A DNA stretch of 64,000 nucleotides from JANLYQ01 sp031365725 (GCA_031365725.1 JANLYQ010000060.1:57883-121882), one strand, 5' to 3'; numbered from the stretch's first letter, positions 16,591 through 26,268 are shown. A program made the numbers and translations. Notes: generated from the sequence alone by a model not told the origin.

Positions 16591-16845
16591 TCAGTTCCAG
16601 GCAGAACCGTTCGTCGTGACGCCATTCCACGCCGAGCCGTTGGTCGTGACCTTGTTCCAGGCCGAGCCCGCACGGGTCGACGAGTGGTTCCACGCGGAGC
16701 CCGCCCGGGTGGAGTGGTTCCACGCAGAGCCGGCCTTGTCGTGGGCCGCACTCGTGAGCAGGCCGGTGAGCAGCGCCGCGGCGATGAGCGCCAGCGTGGC
16801 GAGGAGAGCGACGACGGGGGAGAGGGTGCGAGCGGTGGTGGTCAT
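16591..16845 (-). CDS. Small secreted or anchored GSAWN-repeat protein
   Basis: An 84-residue protein. Residues 8-33 are a strongly hydrophobic signal/anchor segment, followed by 50 residues made of five GSAWN pentads separated by HSTRA, HSSTRA, KVTTN and GVTTN. Every unit has one Trp, Asn and Ser in a fixed place, and the protein ends on the last GSAWN. ATG 16845 has a GGAG site at correct spacing; the upstream reading to 16914 lacks one. It may form a short beta-repeat or a carbohydrate-binding surface ladder; its function is unknown. It stands alone between the GGDEF-EAL gene and divergent glnA2. Confidence 0.7.
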   Translation of the reverse strand: MTTTARTLSPVVALLATLALIAAALLTGLLTSAAHDKAGSAWNHSTRAGSAWNHSSTRAGSAWNKVTTNGSAWNGVTTNGSAWN

Positions 16846-17048
16846 CTGGTTCTCCAAGGGTGAGCCCGGGGGGAGGGCGATGGGAGCAGTCGATTGATGA
16901 TCGACGTTGCACATTCATGAACGTCCCATGGGACGCCGTTGACTCGGCAAAGGATCTGGGACTGCCGATGTCCCCCGGAGATTCCCAGGTCAGGGCCGCG
17001 TGGCCGCGCGTAACACGCCGGAAACAGTCCACGGGCACGATCGCGGGC

Positions 17049-18386
17049 ATGGACAAGCAGCAGGAGTTCGTGCTCCGCTCCCTCGAGGAGCGGGACATCC
17101 GGTTCGTCCGGTTGTGGTTCACCGACGTCCTCGGCTTCCTCAAGTCGGTCGCGGTGGCCCCCGCGGAGCTCGAGGGAGCCTTCGATGAAGGAATCGGCTT
17201 CGACGGCTCCGCCATTGAGGGTTTTGCCCGGGTTGCTGAGTCCGACATGCTCGCCAAGCCCGACCCGGCGACCTTCCAGGTGCTGCCGTGGCGCTCGGAG
17301 TCACCCGGGACCGCCCGGATGTTCTGCGACATCGTGCTGCCCGACGGTGCACCGGCGTACGCCGATCCGCGGCAGGTCCTGAAACGGACTCTGGCGAAGG
17401 CCGCCGACCTGGGTTTCTCGTTCTACACCCACCCCGAGATCGAGTTCTTCCTGTTCAAGGACGCCCCGGCGCGCGGCCAGGCGCCCGTGCCGGTCGACCA
17501 GGGTGGCTACTTCGACCACATCGCCCACGGCATCGGGCACGACTTCCGTCGCGACGCGATCACCATGCTCGAGGCGATGGGCATCTCGGTGGAGTTCTCT
17601 CACCACGAGGGCGCCCCGGGCCAGCAGGAGATCGACCTGCGCTACGCCGACGCGCTGTCGACGGCGGACAACATCATGACGTTCCGGCACGTGATGAAGC
17701 AGGTCGCGCGCAGCCAGGACGTCTACGCCTCCTTCATGCCCAAGCCGCTCACCGACCACCCCGGCTCCGGCATGCACACACACCTCTCGCTCTTCGAGGG
17801 CGAGCGCAACGCGTTCTTCGAGGCCGGTGCGCCTTACCAGCTGTCCAAGGTGGCTCGGTCCTTCATCGCCGGACTGCTGGTGCACGCGGGCGAGATCACG
17901 GCTGTCACCAACCAGTGGGTCAACTCCTACAAGCGGCTGCTCGGCGGCGGTGAGGCACCGGCTTACGTCTGCTGGGGACACAACAACCGTTCGGCGATGG
18001 TGCGGGTTCCGATGTACAAGCCGGCCAAGGGTCAGTCGACCCGCATCGAGCTGCGCACGCCGGACTCCGCGACCAACCCCTACCTCGCCTTCGCCGTGAT
18101 CCTCGGCGCAGGACTCAAGGGCATCGAGGAGGGCTACGAGCTCCCCGAGGGTGCCGAGGACGACGTCTGGGCGCTGACCGACGCCGAGCGCCAGTCGCTG
18201 GGCATCGACGCGCTGCCCACCAACCTGTCCGAGGCGATCCGGCGCATGGAAGGCAGCGAGTTGGTAGCCGAGACCCTCGGCGAGCACGTCTTCGACTTCT
18301 TCCTGCGCAACAAGCGGGCTGAGTGGCTGGACTATCGGCGCCAGGTGACCGCGTTCGAGCTCGACCGCTACCTCTCCGTGCTGTGA
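17049..18386 (+). CDS. glnA2: Glutamine synthetase-like enzyme, GlnA2 type
   Basis: 445 residues, GSI-alpha-like. It starts MDKQQEFVLRSLEERDI and has the catalytic blocks GFDGSAIEGF, HPEIEFFLF, HHEGAPGQQEIDLRYADA, MPKPLTDHPGSGMHTHLS and NNRSAMVRVP. Where GlnA1-type enzymes carry the adenylylation Tyr, this protein has Trp374 (DDVWALT), so the adjacent glnE product should not modify it. Streptomyces GlnA2 has been reported to act on polyamines rather than make glutamine, so gamma-glutamyl-polyamine ligation is a real alternative. The next gene's GTG overlaps its stop by four bases. Confidence 0.9.
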   Translation: MDKQQEFVLRSLEERDIRFVRLWFTDVLGFLKSVAVAPAELEGAFDEGIGFDGSAIEGFARVAESDMLAKPDPATFQVLPWRSESPGTARMFCDIVLPDGAPAYADPRQVLKRTLAKAADLGFSFYTHPEIEFFLFKDAPARGQAPVPVDQGGYFDHIAHGIGHDFRRDAITMLEAMGISVEFSHHEGAPGQQEIDLRYADALSTADNIMTFRHVMKQVARSQDVYASFMPKPLTDHPGSGMHTHLSLFEGERNAFFEAGAPYQLSKVARSFIAGLLVHAGEITAVTNQWVNSYKRLLGGGEAPAYVCWGHNNRSAMVRVPMYKPAKGQSTRIELRTPDSATNPYLAFAVILGAGLKGIEEGYELPEGAEDDVWALTDAERQSLGIDALPTNLSEAIRRMEGSELVAETLGEHVFDFFLRNKRAEWLDYRRQVTAFELDRYLSVL

Positions 18387-19156
18387 CGTCCGCCGGTCCA
18401 GCTGTCACTCCCGTGCCGCGCGTGCTCGTGGTGCAGCACGAGCCCTCCACCGGACCGGGCTTCTTCGGCACCTGGCTGCCCGAGGCCGGCGTCGAGTTGG
18501 AGGTGTGCCACCCGTACCTCGGCGACCCGTTGCCCTCGTTGTCGTCGTACGACGGCATGCTGGTCCTCGGCGGGGCGATGGGCCCCAGCGACGACGGCGC
18601 CTGCCCGTGGCTGCCCGGGACTCGCGAGCTGCTGGCGTTGGCCGTCGCGCAGCGGTTGCCGACGTTCGGCATCTGCCTCGGTGCCGAGCTGCTCGTGCTC
18701 GCCTGCGGCGGGTCGGTGCGCCGTGGCGTGCAAGGCCCCGAGCTCGGTGTGCTGCCGATCCGGCTCGAGCCGGGGGCCGCCGACGACCCGGTGTTCGCCG
18801 CCGTCGCCGACGGGACCCGGGTGCTGCAGTGGCACTGGGAGGAGATGTCCGAGCTGCCCGCGGGCGCTGAGCTGCTGGCGACGTCGGCGGCCTACCGGCA
18901 CCAGGTCTTCCGGGTGGGCAGCGCCGCCTGGGGAGTGCAGGGACATCCCGAGGTCACCGGCGACATCGCCGACGCGTGGGCGGGCGAGGACACCGGTCTG
19001 CTGGCGACGGAAGGCATAGCCCCGGACGACCTCGTCGCCCAGGTGCGCGACGCGGAGGCCGGGCTGGCGGCTGCCTGGGCGCCGGTCGCGCGAGGCTTTG
19101 CTGCGGTCGTGGCGGCGCATGCCGCCGGCCCGGTCGCGACGGGCGGTCGCCGATAG
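18383..19156 (+). CDS. Class I glutamine amidotransferase-like protein
   Basis: 257 residues. The type 1 GATase fold shows the oxyanion strand MLVLGGAMGP, nucleophile elbow FGICLGAELL with catalytic Cys, and VQGHPEV with catalytic His and Glu. It resembles the GMP-synthase-like standalone GATases. It starts at GTG 18383, overlapping the glnA2 stop (GTGA), and ends 9 bases before glnE, so it belongs to a glutamine or gamma-glutamyl metabolism unit. If glnA2 makes gamma-glutamyl-polyamines, this could be the matching gamma-glutamyl hydrolase. That link is inference. Confidence 0.85.
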   Translation: MTSAGPAVTPVPRVLVVQHEPSTGPGFFGTWLPEAGVELEVCHPYLGDPLPSLSSYDGMLVLGGAMGPSDDGACPWLPGTRELLALAVAQRLPTFGICLGAELLVLACGGSVRRGVQGPELGVLPIRLEPGAADDPVFAAVADGTRVLQWHWEEMSELPAGAELLATSAAYRHQVFRVGSAAWGVQGHPEVTGDIADAWAGEDTGLLATEGIAPDDLVAQVRDAEAGLAAAWAPVARGFAAVVAAHAAGPVATGGRR

Positions 19157-19159
19157 CGT
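19154..19159 (+). promoter_or_regulatory. Leaderless -10 element of glnE
   Basis: TAGCGT overlapping the end of the amidotransferase gene with exactly six bases to the GTG of glnE, suggesting glnE also has its own leaderless transcript. Confidence 0.55.
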
Positions 19160-19165
19160 GGCGGC

Positions 19166-22165
19166 GTGACGCCGACCCGTGGGAGCACGGCCAGCGCGCG
19201 GCTGGCCCGCCTGGGCTTCACCGAGCCGGATCGGGCCGGCGCCGTCCTGTCGGGTGACGTCCTGGCGGGAGTCACCGAGGAGGGGCTCGACGACCTGCTC
19301 GCCGAGCTGGCCCAGACCGCCGACCCGGACGCTGCTCTGGCGCGCCTCGAGAAGCTCGCCGCGGCCACGATCGCCGTCGGCGACGACACCTTGCTCGGCG
19401 CGTTGGCGGCCGACCCGTTGCTCCGGCGACGGTTGCTGGCGGTGCTGGGGGCGAGCCAGGCGTTGGCCGAGCACCTGGCGGCCCGCCCTGCGTCGTGGCG
19501 GCTGCTGGAGCGCGAGGTCGACGTCCGGCCCAGCGCGGCCGGACTGCGACATGCCCTGCTGGTCGGCGTACAAGCTGATCCCGACGCGGACCACCCGGTG
19601 ACCACTGCTGGTGTCGCCGCGGCCACCGACCTGCTGCGCCTGACCTACCGCGACCAGCTGCTGGGGCTGGCCGCACGCGACGTCGGGGAGGGTGCCGACG
19701 TCGGTGACGTGGCCGCCGAGCTCGCGGACCTCGCCGGCGCGACGTTGGAGGCGGCGCTCGCCATCGCTCGCGCCGAGGCCGGAGCCGGCGCGGTCCGATA
19801 CCGGCTCGCCGTGGTCGCCATGGGCAAGTGCGGCGGCCGCGAGCTCAACTACGCGAGCGACGTTGACGTGATCTTCGTGGCCGAACCGGTCGACAGCGAC
19901 GATGCGGCAGCGCTGAAGGCCGCCACCACCGTGGCTGCGGCGATGATGCGGGTCTGCTCGGCGACCACCGGTGAGGGCACGATCTGGCCGGTCGACGCGG
20001 CACTCCGTCCCGAAGGCAAGGCCGGTCCGCTGGTGCGCACGCTGGCGAGCCATGTGGCCTACTACGAGCGCTGGGCCCGCACGTGGGAGTTCCAGGCGAT
20101 ACTCAAAGCCCGTCCGATCGCCGGCGACCTCGTCCTCGGGAAGGCGTACGTCGACGCGGTGGCGCCGATGGTCTGGCGGGCAGCCGAGCGGCCGGGGTTC
20201 GTCGACGAGGTGCAACAGATGCGTCGTCGGGTCGAGGGCACCCTCTCTCCCTCAGCGAGCCACCGTGAGCTCAAGCTCGGTCCCGGCGGACTACGCGACG
20301 TGGAGTTCGCGGTCCAGCTTCTCCAGCTCGTGCACGGCCGCAGCGATCCCGGACTGCGCAGCCCCAACACGTTGGAGGCGTTGGAGGACCTGTCGACCTA
20401 CGGCTACGTCGGGCGCGACGACGCCGGCGAGCTGGACCGGGCCTACCGCTTCCTGCGCACGGTGGAGCACCGGTTGCAGCTCGAGCGACTGCGGCGCACC
20501 CACGTCATGCCCGAGACCGAGGACGAGCTGCGACGGCTGGGCCGCTCTCTCGGGCTGCGCACCGACCCCGTCGGCGAGCTGCATGCGCGGTGGCGGCTGC
20601 ATGCCCGTGAGGTGCGCCGCCTGCACGAGAAGCTGTTCTACCGCCCGCTGCTCTCGTCCGTGGCGCGGCTGGCCACCGACGAGGCCCGGCTCACGCCGGC
20701 CGCCGCTAGCTCCCGCCTGGAGGCACTGGGCTATCTCGACCCACCCGGTGCCCTGCGCCACCTCGAGGCGTTGACGGCGGGGGTCAGCCGGCGGGCGGCC
20801 ATCCAGCGGACGCTGCTTCCGGTGCTGCTCGGCTGGTTCGCCGACGCGCCCGACCCCGACGGCGGTCTCCTGGCCTTCCGCCGCCTCAGCGACGCGCTGG
20901 GGACCACCCACTGGTACCTCCGCCTCCTCCGCGACGAGGGCCTGGTCGCGCATCGCCTGGCCCTGTTGCTGGCCAGCAGCCGATATGCGGTCGACCTGCT
21001 GGCGCTGGCTCCTGACGCGGTGCGGCTGCTCGCTGACGACGAGTCCCTCGCACCCCGCAGCCGGGCCGACCTGGCCTCTGAGGTGGCGGTTGCCACCGGT
21101 CGCCACGAGGACCCTGCGACGGCGGTCGGCATCGCCCGGGCCGTACGCCGCCGCGAGCTGTTCCGCGTCGCAGCCGCGGACCTGCTCGGCCTCGTCACGG
21201 TAGAGCAGGTCGAAGAGGCCCTGACCGACGTGGCCGCCGTCACCGTTCAGGGCGCCTTGGACGTCGCGGTGCGCGCCGTCGAGGCGGCCCGGGGTGCGCC
21301 CCTGCCCACGCGGGTCGCTGTGATCGCGATGGGGCGCTTCGGCGGCCGTGAGCTCGGCTATGCAAGCGACGCGGACGTCCTCTTCGTGCACGACCCACTC
21401 GCCGGGGCCGACGAGCGCGCCGCCTCCGAGGCGGCGCACGCCGTGGTGGGCGAGCTGCGGCGGCTGCTGGCTGTGCCCTCACCCGACCCGCCGCTGGTCG
21501 TCGACGCGGACCTGCGGCCCGAGGGCCGGCAAGGGCCGCTGGTGCGCAGCCTGGCGTCCTACGACGCCTATTACCGCCGCTGGTCGCTGGTGTGGGAGAG
21601 CCAGGCGCTGCTGCGGGCCGAGCCGGTGGCCGGAGACTCCGAGCTGGGGCAGCGGTTCGTGGCGCTGGTCGAACCGATCCGCTACCGCGTCGGCGGCCTC
21701 GACGAGGCGCAGGTCCGCGAGGTACGCCGGGTCAAGGCTCGGGTGGAGGCTGAGCGGCTGCCCCGCGGCGTCGACCCCCGGCGCAACACCAAGCTCGGGC
21801 CCGGGGGGCTCGCCGACGTCGAGTGGACGGTGCAGCTGCTGCAGCTGCGACACGCCGCCGATCTGCCCGGTCTGCGCACCACCCGCACGCTGCCCGCACT
21901 CGCAGCGGCTGGCGTGGCGGGGCTGCTCACACCTGCGCAGGTGCGGGTGCTGGCGCACGCCTGGCGCACCGCGAGCAGGGTGCGAAACGCGGCGCTGCTG
22001 GTGCGCGGCCGGCCGGGGGACACCGTGCCCACGGACCTGCGTGAGCTCACCGGCACGGCGCGAGTTCTCGGTTACCCTCCGGGCGCGGCAGAAACGTTGG
22101 TGGACGACTACCGGCGGGCGACCCGACGGGCCAGAACGGTGGTGGAGCAGGTGTTCTACCGATGA
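19166..22165 (+). CDS. glnE: Bifunctional glutamine synthetase adenylyltransferase/deadenylylase
   Basis: 999 residues with the duplicated GlnE architecture. The first nucleotidyltransferase has AMGKCGGRELNYASDVDVIF (residues about 215-235) and the second has AMGRFGGRELGYASDADVLF (about 715-735), each with an intact SDxD metal pair. Each is followed by an all-helical domain (KLGPGGLRDVEF and KLGPGGLADVEW). It attaches or removes AMP on a Tyr of the dodecameric GlnA1, tuning nitrogen assimilation. The target enzyme is encoded at 29415-30839 in this window. The stop overlaps the following MFS gene by four bases. Confidence 0.95.
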   Translation: MTPTRGSTASARLARLGFTEPDRAGAVLSGDVLAGVTEEGLDDLLAELAQTADPDAALARLEKLAAATIAVGDDTLLGALAADPLLRRRLLAVLGASQALAEHLAARPASWRLLEREVDVRPSAAGLRHALLVGVQADPDADHPVTTAGVAAATDLLRLTYRDQLLGLAARDVGEGADVGDVAAELADLAGATLEAALAIARAEAGAGAVRYRLAVVAMGKCGGRELNYASDVDVIFVAEPVDSDDAAALKAATTVAAAMMRVCSATTGEGTIWPVDAALRPEGKAGPLVRTLASHVAYYERWARTWEFQAILKARPIAGDLVLGKAYVDAVAPMVWRAAERPGFVDEVQQMRRRVEGTLSPSASHRELKLGPGGLRDVEFAVQLLQLVHGRSDPGLRSPNTLEALEDLSTYGYVGRDDAGELDRAYRFLRTVEHRLQLERLRRTHVMPETEDELRRLGRSLGLRTDPVGELHARWRLHAREVRRLHEKLFYRPLLSSVARLATDEARLTPAAASSRLEALGYLDPPGALRHLEALTAGVSRRAAIQRTLLPVLLGWFADAPDPDGGLLAFRRLSDALGTTHWYLRLLRDEGLVAHRLALLLASSRYAVDLLALAPDAVRLLADDESLAPRSRADLASEVAVATGRHEDPATAVGIARAVRRRELFRVAAADLLGLVTVEQVEEALTDVAAVTVQGALDVAVRAVEAARGAPLPTRVAVIAMGRFGGRELGYASDADVLFVHDPLAGADERAASEAAHAVVGELRRLLAVPSPDPPLVVDADLRPEGRQGPLVRSLASYDAYYRRWSLVWESQALLRAEPVAGDSELGQRFVALVEPIRYRVGGLDEAQVREVRRVKARVEAERLPRGVDPRRNTKLGPGGLADVEWTVQLLQLRHAADLPGLRTTRTLPALAAAGVAGLLTPAQVRVLAHAWRTASRVRNAALLVRGRPGDTVPTDLRELTGTARVLGYPPGAAETLVDDYRRATRRARTVVEQVFYR

Positions 22166-23484
22166 CCGAGATCGACCTTGCCCCCGCCGTGCCGGTCGCT
22201 GACGGTGCAGCCGTGCCGCCCGAGGACTCTGCGCCCGATCCGCGTCCGGTGCGCTACCGCGACGTCGTCCGGCACCCGGAGTTCCGCGGTCTGCTGATCG
22301 CCCAGGTGGCCAGCGAGTGGGGCGACCACATCGCGCGGGTCGCTCTCGCGTCGTTGGTGCTGACCCGCACCGACAGTGCCTTCCTGGCCGTGCTCGCTTT
22401 CGTCGCCAGCTTCGTCCCGGCGGTGTTCGGTTCGGCCGTGCTGGGCGCGGCCGCCGACCGGATGCCTCGCAAGGTCGTGCTCATCGGTTGCGACCTCAGC
22501 CGAGCGGGCGTGATCCTGGTCCTCGCAGCACTGGCGGTCCCGAGCACACCGGTCTGGGCGTTGCTGCTGCTCCTGCTGGTCGCCGAAGTCTTCAGCGCGC
22601 CGTTCGACGCGACGCACCGCGCCATCGTCCCCGACGTCCTCCCCGACCCTCGGGAGTGCCTCGTCGGCAGCGGCCTGCTGCGCCTCGTCAACCAGGTCGA
22701 CCAGGTCGCCGGCATCGCCGTGGCCGGGCTGGTCGTCGTCCTGCTGGGGGAGCGCGCCGGTCTGCTGCTCGACTCGGTCAGCTTTCTTTTCTCAGCCGCC
22801 GTGCTGGCGGCCGCGTTGCACTGGCGCCCTGCGGCCCGGCAAGGAGGGGCACGCTCGACGCTGGTCGGTGACCTGCGCTCGGGCTGGCGACTGGTCTTCG
22901 ACGACCCGTCGCTGCGGGCGCTGGTGCTGCTCGGCTGGGGTGCCGCCGTCTTCCTCGTCGCGCCCGAGGCGGTGGCACTCGCCTACGCGCGCAGTCACGG
23001 CGCCGACCAGGTCGTGGGTGCCGCGCTGCTCGCCTCGCTGCCTGCCGGGGCGGCCATCGGTGCCTGGCTGGTCTCCCGGCAGCCGCCGATGCGTCAGATC
23101 CGCTCGATCCTGCCGCTGGCGGTGGGGGCCTGCATCCCGTTGTTGGTGACCAGCCTCAACCCGCCATGGCAGCTGGTGCTGCCGCTGTGGTTCGTGTCGG
23201 GCGCCTCGCAGGGCTTCATGATCCCGTTGCTCACCACGGTCAACCTGGTGAGCCCGGCCGACATGCGCGGGCGCATCAACGGACTGGCCGGCGCGGGTTT
23301 CTCGCTCATCACGGCCGCGACGTTCCTGGCAGCAGGGGCAGCGGCCGACCTGGCCAGTCCGGCGGTGGCGGTCACGGCAGCCGCGGTCATCGGACTCGCC
23401 CTGGTCGGTGTTGCGGCGTGGGCGTGGCCGCACGGCGAGCTGCGTCGCACGGCCACCCGGGTCTATCACCTCGACGAGTCCTGA
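22162..23484 (+). CDS. MFS transporter
   Basis: 440 residues, 12 predicted helices, with the MFS signature loop GSAVLGAAADRMPRKVVLIG between helices 2 and 3 and ADMRGRINGLAG in the second half. It resembles the MFS_3 (enterobactin exporter-like) branch. ATG 22162 overlaps the glnE stop (ATGA), so it is translated with glnE. The substrate is unknown, and a link with nitrogen metabolism is only positional. Confidence 0.85.
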   Translation: MTEIDLAPAVPVADGAAVPPEDSAPDPRPVRYRDVVRHPEFRGLLIAQVASEWGDHIARVALASLVLTRTDSAFLAVLAFVASFVPAVFGSAVLGAAADRMPRKVVLIGCDLSRAGVILVLAALAVPSTPVWALLLLLLVAEVFSAPFDATHRAIVPDVLPDPRECLVGSGLLRLVNQVDQVAGIAVAGLVVVLLGERAGLLLDSVSFLFSAAVLAAALHWRPAARQGGARSTLVGDLRSGWRLVFDDPSLRALVLLGWGAAVFLVAPEAVALAYARSHGADQVVGAALLASLPAGAAIGAWLVSRQPPMRQIRSILPLAVGACIPLLVTSLNPPWQLVLPLWFVSGASQGFMIPLLTTVNLVSPADMRGRINGLAGAGFSLITAATFLAAGAAADLASPAVAVTAAAVIGLALVGVAAWAWPHGELRRTATRVYHLDES

Positions 23485-23580
23485 CACGCCCGGCCGGCAC
23501 GGCTGTTGTCCGGGTTCCGGGCGCCTTCGCGCCGAGTGGGCCAGACTGCTCACCCGAGATCCCATCAGGAGCACACACTC

Positions 23581-24912
23581 ATGAGTCTGTCCCCGCTGCC
23601 CCGTCGGCTGGCCCGCACCGCCGCTCGTCTGCCGGTCGTCGGCGGCGCCCTCGCGCTCGCCTTGGCAGCCACGATGCTGCCGGCGACACCAGCGCAGGCC
23701 CTGTCCTACCGCATCGACAAGCGCTTCTTCGGCGTGCACGACACCAACCCTTCCTCGGCCTCGTGGCCGGCCCTCTCGGCGGGTTCGCTGCGCCTGTGGG
23801 ACGCGGGCGTGCGTTGGGCCGACATCGAGACCGCGCCGGGTGTCTTCGACTTCGCCCGGCTGGACGACATCGTGCGCGCGGCCAAGTTGCACAACGTCGA
23901 GCTCACCCTGGTGCTGGGTCAGACCCCGTCCTTCTACGGCGCGAGCACGTCGGCGATGCCGGACATGACAGCGTGGACCTCGTACGTGCGGGCGGTCGTC
24001 ACGCGCTACAGCCCTGCGGTCTGGGGCTACCGCGGCATCGCGGCTTACCAGGTGTGGAACGAGGCCAATGTCACGAGCTACTGGACGGGCACCCCGATCC
24101 AGATGGCCCAGCTCACGCGGGCGGCGTACGGCACCGTGAAGACGGTCGACCCGGGCGCGCTGGTGATCGGGCCGGCCTTCGCTGCGCGCATCGCCGAGCA
24201 GACCCGCGGCATCGGCTTCTTCTACTACATCCGCTTGGACGGAGTGCCGATCTGGCGCTCGCTCGACGCCATCGCACTGAACCTCTACCCGTTGGCGCGC
24301 TATCCCGACGGCTCACTCGGGACTCCGGAGAAGTCGATGTCGATCCTGGCCTCGACGCGCTACCAGATGCAGCTCCGTGGTGTGCCTGCGTCCAAGCCGA
24401 TCTGGAACACCGAGATCAACTACGGTCTTGCCACCGGGGGCAGCGGCGCGTCCAACGCCATGACCGCCGACCGGCAGGCTGCCTACGTCCTGCGGACCTA
24501 TCTGCTCAATGCGGCCAACGGCATCCGGCGCGTGGACTGGTATGCCTGGGACCGACCCGACCTCGGCAACACCAAGCTGTCCTCTCCCGGTGCCACCTCC
24601 GACGCTCTGTCGAAGACGTTGGCCGGCAGGGCCTTCGAGCTCGCTCAGGCGTGGCTGGTCGGCGGCAAGCTGGCCGGGGCGAGAGCCACGGCCAAGCCGT
24701 GCGCCAAGGATCGGGCCGGCACCTACACCTGCGTGATCACGTACCCTGGCGGCGTGCGGCGCGTCTACTGGAACCCCACCCGCACCGTCGCCGTGACCAC
24801 CGCCAAGACCGCCACGTTCATGGTGGGGGTCTACGGTAAGCGGACGGCCATCAAGGGTGGGTCCCGCAAGACGGTGGACTTCCACCCGCTCATGGTCCGC
24901 TCGAAGTCCTGA
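23581..24912 (+). CDS. Secreted GH39-like glycoside hydrolase (first paralogue)
   Basis: 443 residues. The signal peptide (PVVGGALALALAATMLPATPAQA) is cut near residue 40, then a TIM-barrel of clan GH-A: GVHDTNPSSASWPA, LRLWDAGVRWADIE, VLGQTPSFYG, the acid/base Glu in YQVWNEANVTSYW and the probable nucleophile Glu in IWNTEINYG. The C-terminal 85 residues form a small beta region with a Cys pair (KPCAKDRAGTYTCVITY). This is the GH39/PslG-like pattern, acting on extracellular polysaccharide. The ATG follows an AGGAG site. The next gene is a close paralogue starting 28 bp later. Confidence 0.85.
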   Translation: MSLSPLPRRLARTAARLPVVGGALALALAATMLPATPAQALSYRIDKRFFGVHDTNPSSASWPALSAGSLRLWDAGVRWADIETAPGVFDFARLDDIVRAAKLHNVELTLVLGQTPSFYGASTSAMPDMTAWTSYVRAVVTRYSPAVWGYRGIAAYQVWNEANVTSYWTGTPIQMAQLTRAAYGTVKTVDPGALVIGPAFAARIAEQTRGIGFFYYIRLDGVPIWRSLDAIALNLYPLARYPDGSLGTPEKSMSILASTRYQMQLRGVPASKPIWNTEINYGLATGGSGASNAMTADRQAAYVLRTYLLNAANGIRRVDWYAWDRPDLGNTKLSSPGATSDALSKTLAGRAFELAQAWLVGGKLAGARATAKPCAKDRAGTYTCVITYPGGVRRVYWNPTRTVAVTTAKTATFMVGVYGKRTAIKGGSRKTVDFHPLMVRSKS

Positions 24913-24940
24913 CACCGACACCCTCGGGGATCCCTCACTG

Positions 24941-26212
24941 ATGACTCGCTCTGCTGCCTCTGTCCTGCCCGCACGCACCATGCTGCGCCGGCTCCTGGCG
25001 GTCCTCGCCGCGGTCGCGCTCGGCACGATGCTGGTGCCCGCCACCTCTGCCTCTGCGGCGTCGCCGCGCATCACCGCGCCGTTCTTCGGGATGCACGACG
25101 GCGACCCGGTCAGCTGGCCGACCTCGCCGGTGGGGTCGATCCGGCTCTGGGACTCCGGGGTCACCTGGAAGCAGATCGAGACTCAGCCTGGCGTGTTCGA
25201 CTTCACCCGGCTGGACGCGCAGGTGGCCGCCGCTCACGCACAGAGCGCCAGCATCTTGCTCGTCCTCGGCCAGACACCGAAGTTCTACTCCACGCGGCCC
25301 AGCCAGCTCTCGGTCTTCGGCCGCGGAGCAGCTGCGATGCCCACCGACGCGTCGTGGAAGAACTACGTCTATGCCGTCGTGCACCGCTACACCGGTCAGG
25401 GCATCGCTTACCAGATCTGGAACGAGGCCAACGTCCCCGCGTACTGGCGCGGCACCGCGGCGCAGATGGCTCGACTGACGATGCTCGCCTCGAAGGTCAT
25501 CAACAACAACGACCGCACGGCCAAGGTGGTTGCGCCCGCTCTCGCGACCCGGCTGACCGGTCAGCGTGCGTGGCTCCGGTCGTTCTACGCGACGCGGGTG
25601 GGCGGCAAGCGCGTGGCGTCGTACGTCGACATCGTGTCGCTGAATCTCTACCCCGCCGCCAGCGGGGGCCCGGAGTCGTCGATGACCCTGCTCGCCGCGT
25701 CGCGGATCATGCTGCGTGCCGCCGGGGTGCACAAGCCGATCTGGAACACCGAGATCAACTACGGCCTGCTCGGTGGCGGGACCGCGAAGAAGGTGTCGGC
25801 GGACGTCGCTGCCGGCTACGTCAGCCGCACCTTGGTGCTGAACGCCGTGGCCGGGGTGGCCCGGGTCTACTGGTATGCCTGGGACCTCCAGCGTCTGGCC
25901 AACACCCAGCTCAGCACGCCGGGTGGAGCAACTCTGACCAAGGCAGGGACCGCCTACACCGTGACACGGTCGTGGTTGCTCGGCTCCAGAGCCGCGTCGT
26001 GCACGACCGATGCCCGCGGCACCTACACCTGCCTGCTGCGCTACTCCGGCGGAGTCAAGCGCATCTACTGGAACCCGTCGCGGCTGGTCCGGGTGCGTGC
26101 CGTGGCCTCGGCCCGGGCCTGGGTGTCCGGCCAGGGCGTCGAGCACGTCATCACCGGCGGCGAGCAGCTAGGTGTGGGCCGCGCGCCGATCATGGTGCGC
26201 AGCGCGCGCTGA
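24941..26212 (+). CDS. Secreted GH39-like glycoside hydrolase (second paralogue)
   Basis: 423 residues, same plan as its upstream neighbour: a signal peptide (LAVLAAVALGTMLVPATSASA), then FFGMHDGDPVSWP, IRLWDSGVTWKQIE, LGQTPKFYS, YQIWNEANVPAYW with the acid/base Glu, and IWNTEINYGL with the nucleophile. The C-terminal Cys pair module (SCTTDARGTYTCLLRY) is also conserved. The pair clearly arose by tandem duplication and has since diverged. The start may instead be the Met 13 residues in (MLRRLLAVLAA), which sits directly before the signal peptide. Confidence 0.85.
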   Translation: MTRSAASVLPARTMLRRLLAVLAAVALGTMLVPATSASAASPRITAPFFGMHDGDPVSWPTSPVGSIRLWDSGVTWKQIETQPGVFDFTRLDAQVAAAHAQSASILLVLGQTPKFYSTRPSQLSVFGRGAAAMPTDASWKNYVYAVVHRYTGQGIAYQIWNEANVPAYWRGTAAQMARLTMLASKVINNNDRTAKVVAPALATRLTGQRAWLRSFYATRVGGKRVASYVDIVSLNLYPAASGGPESSMTLLAASRIMLRAAGVHKPIWNTEINYGLLGGGTAKKVSADVAAGYVSRTLVLNAVAGVARVYWYAWDLQRLANTQLSTPGGATLTKAGTAYTVTRSWLLGSRAASCTTDARGTYTCLLRYSGGVKRIYWNPSRLVRVRAVASARAWVSGQGVEHVITGGEQLGVGRAPIMVRSAR

Positions 26213-26268
26213 TCTGTTCGTCGCCCTCGGGGCGGTTGTTCAGGGGGTGCGAAGGGCAGGAGTCAAGG

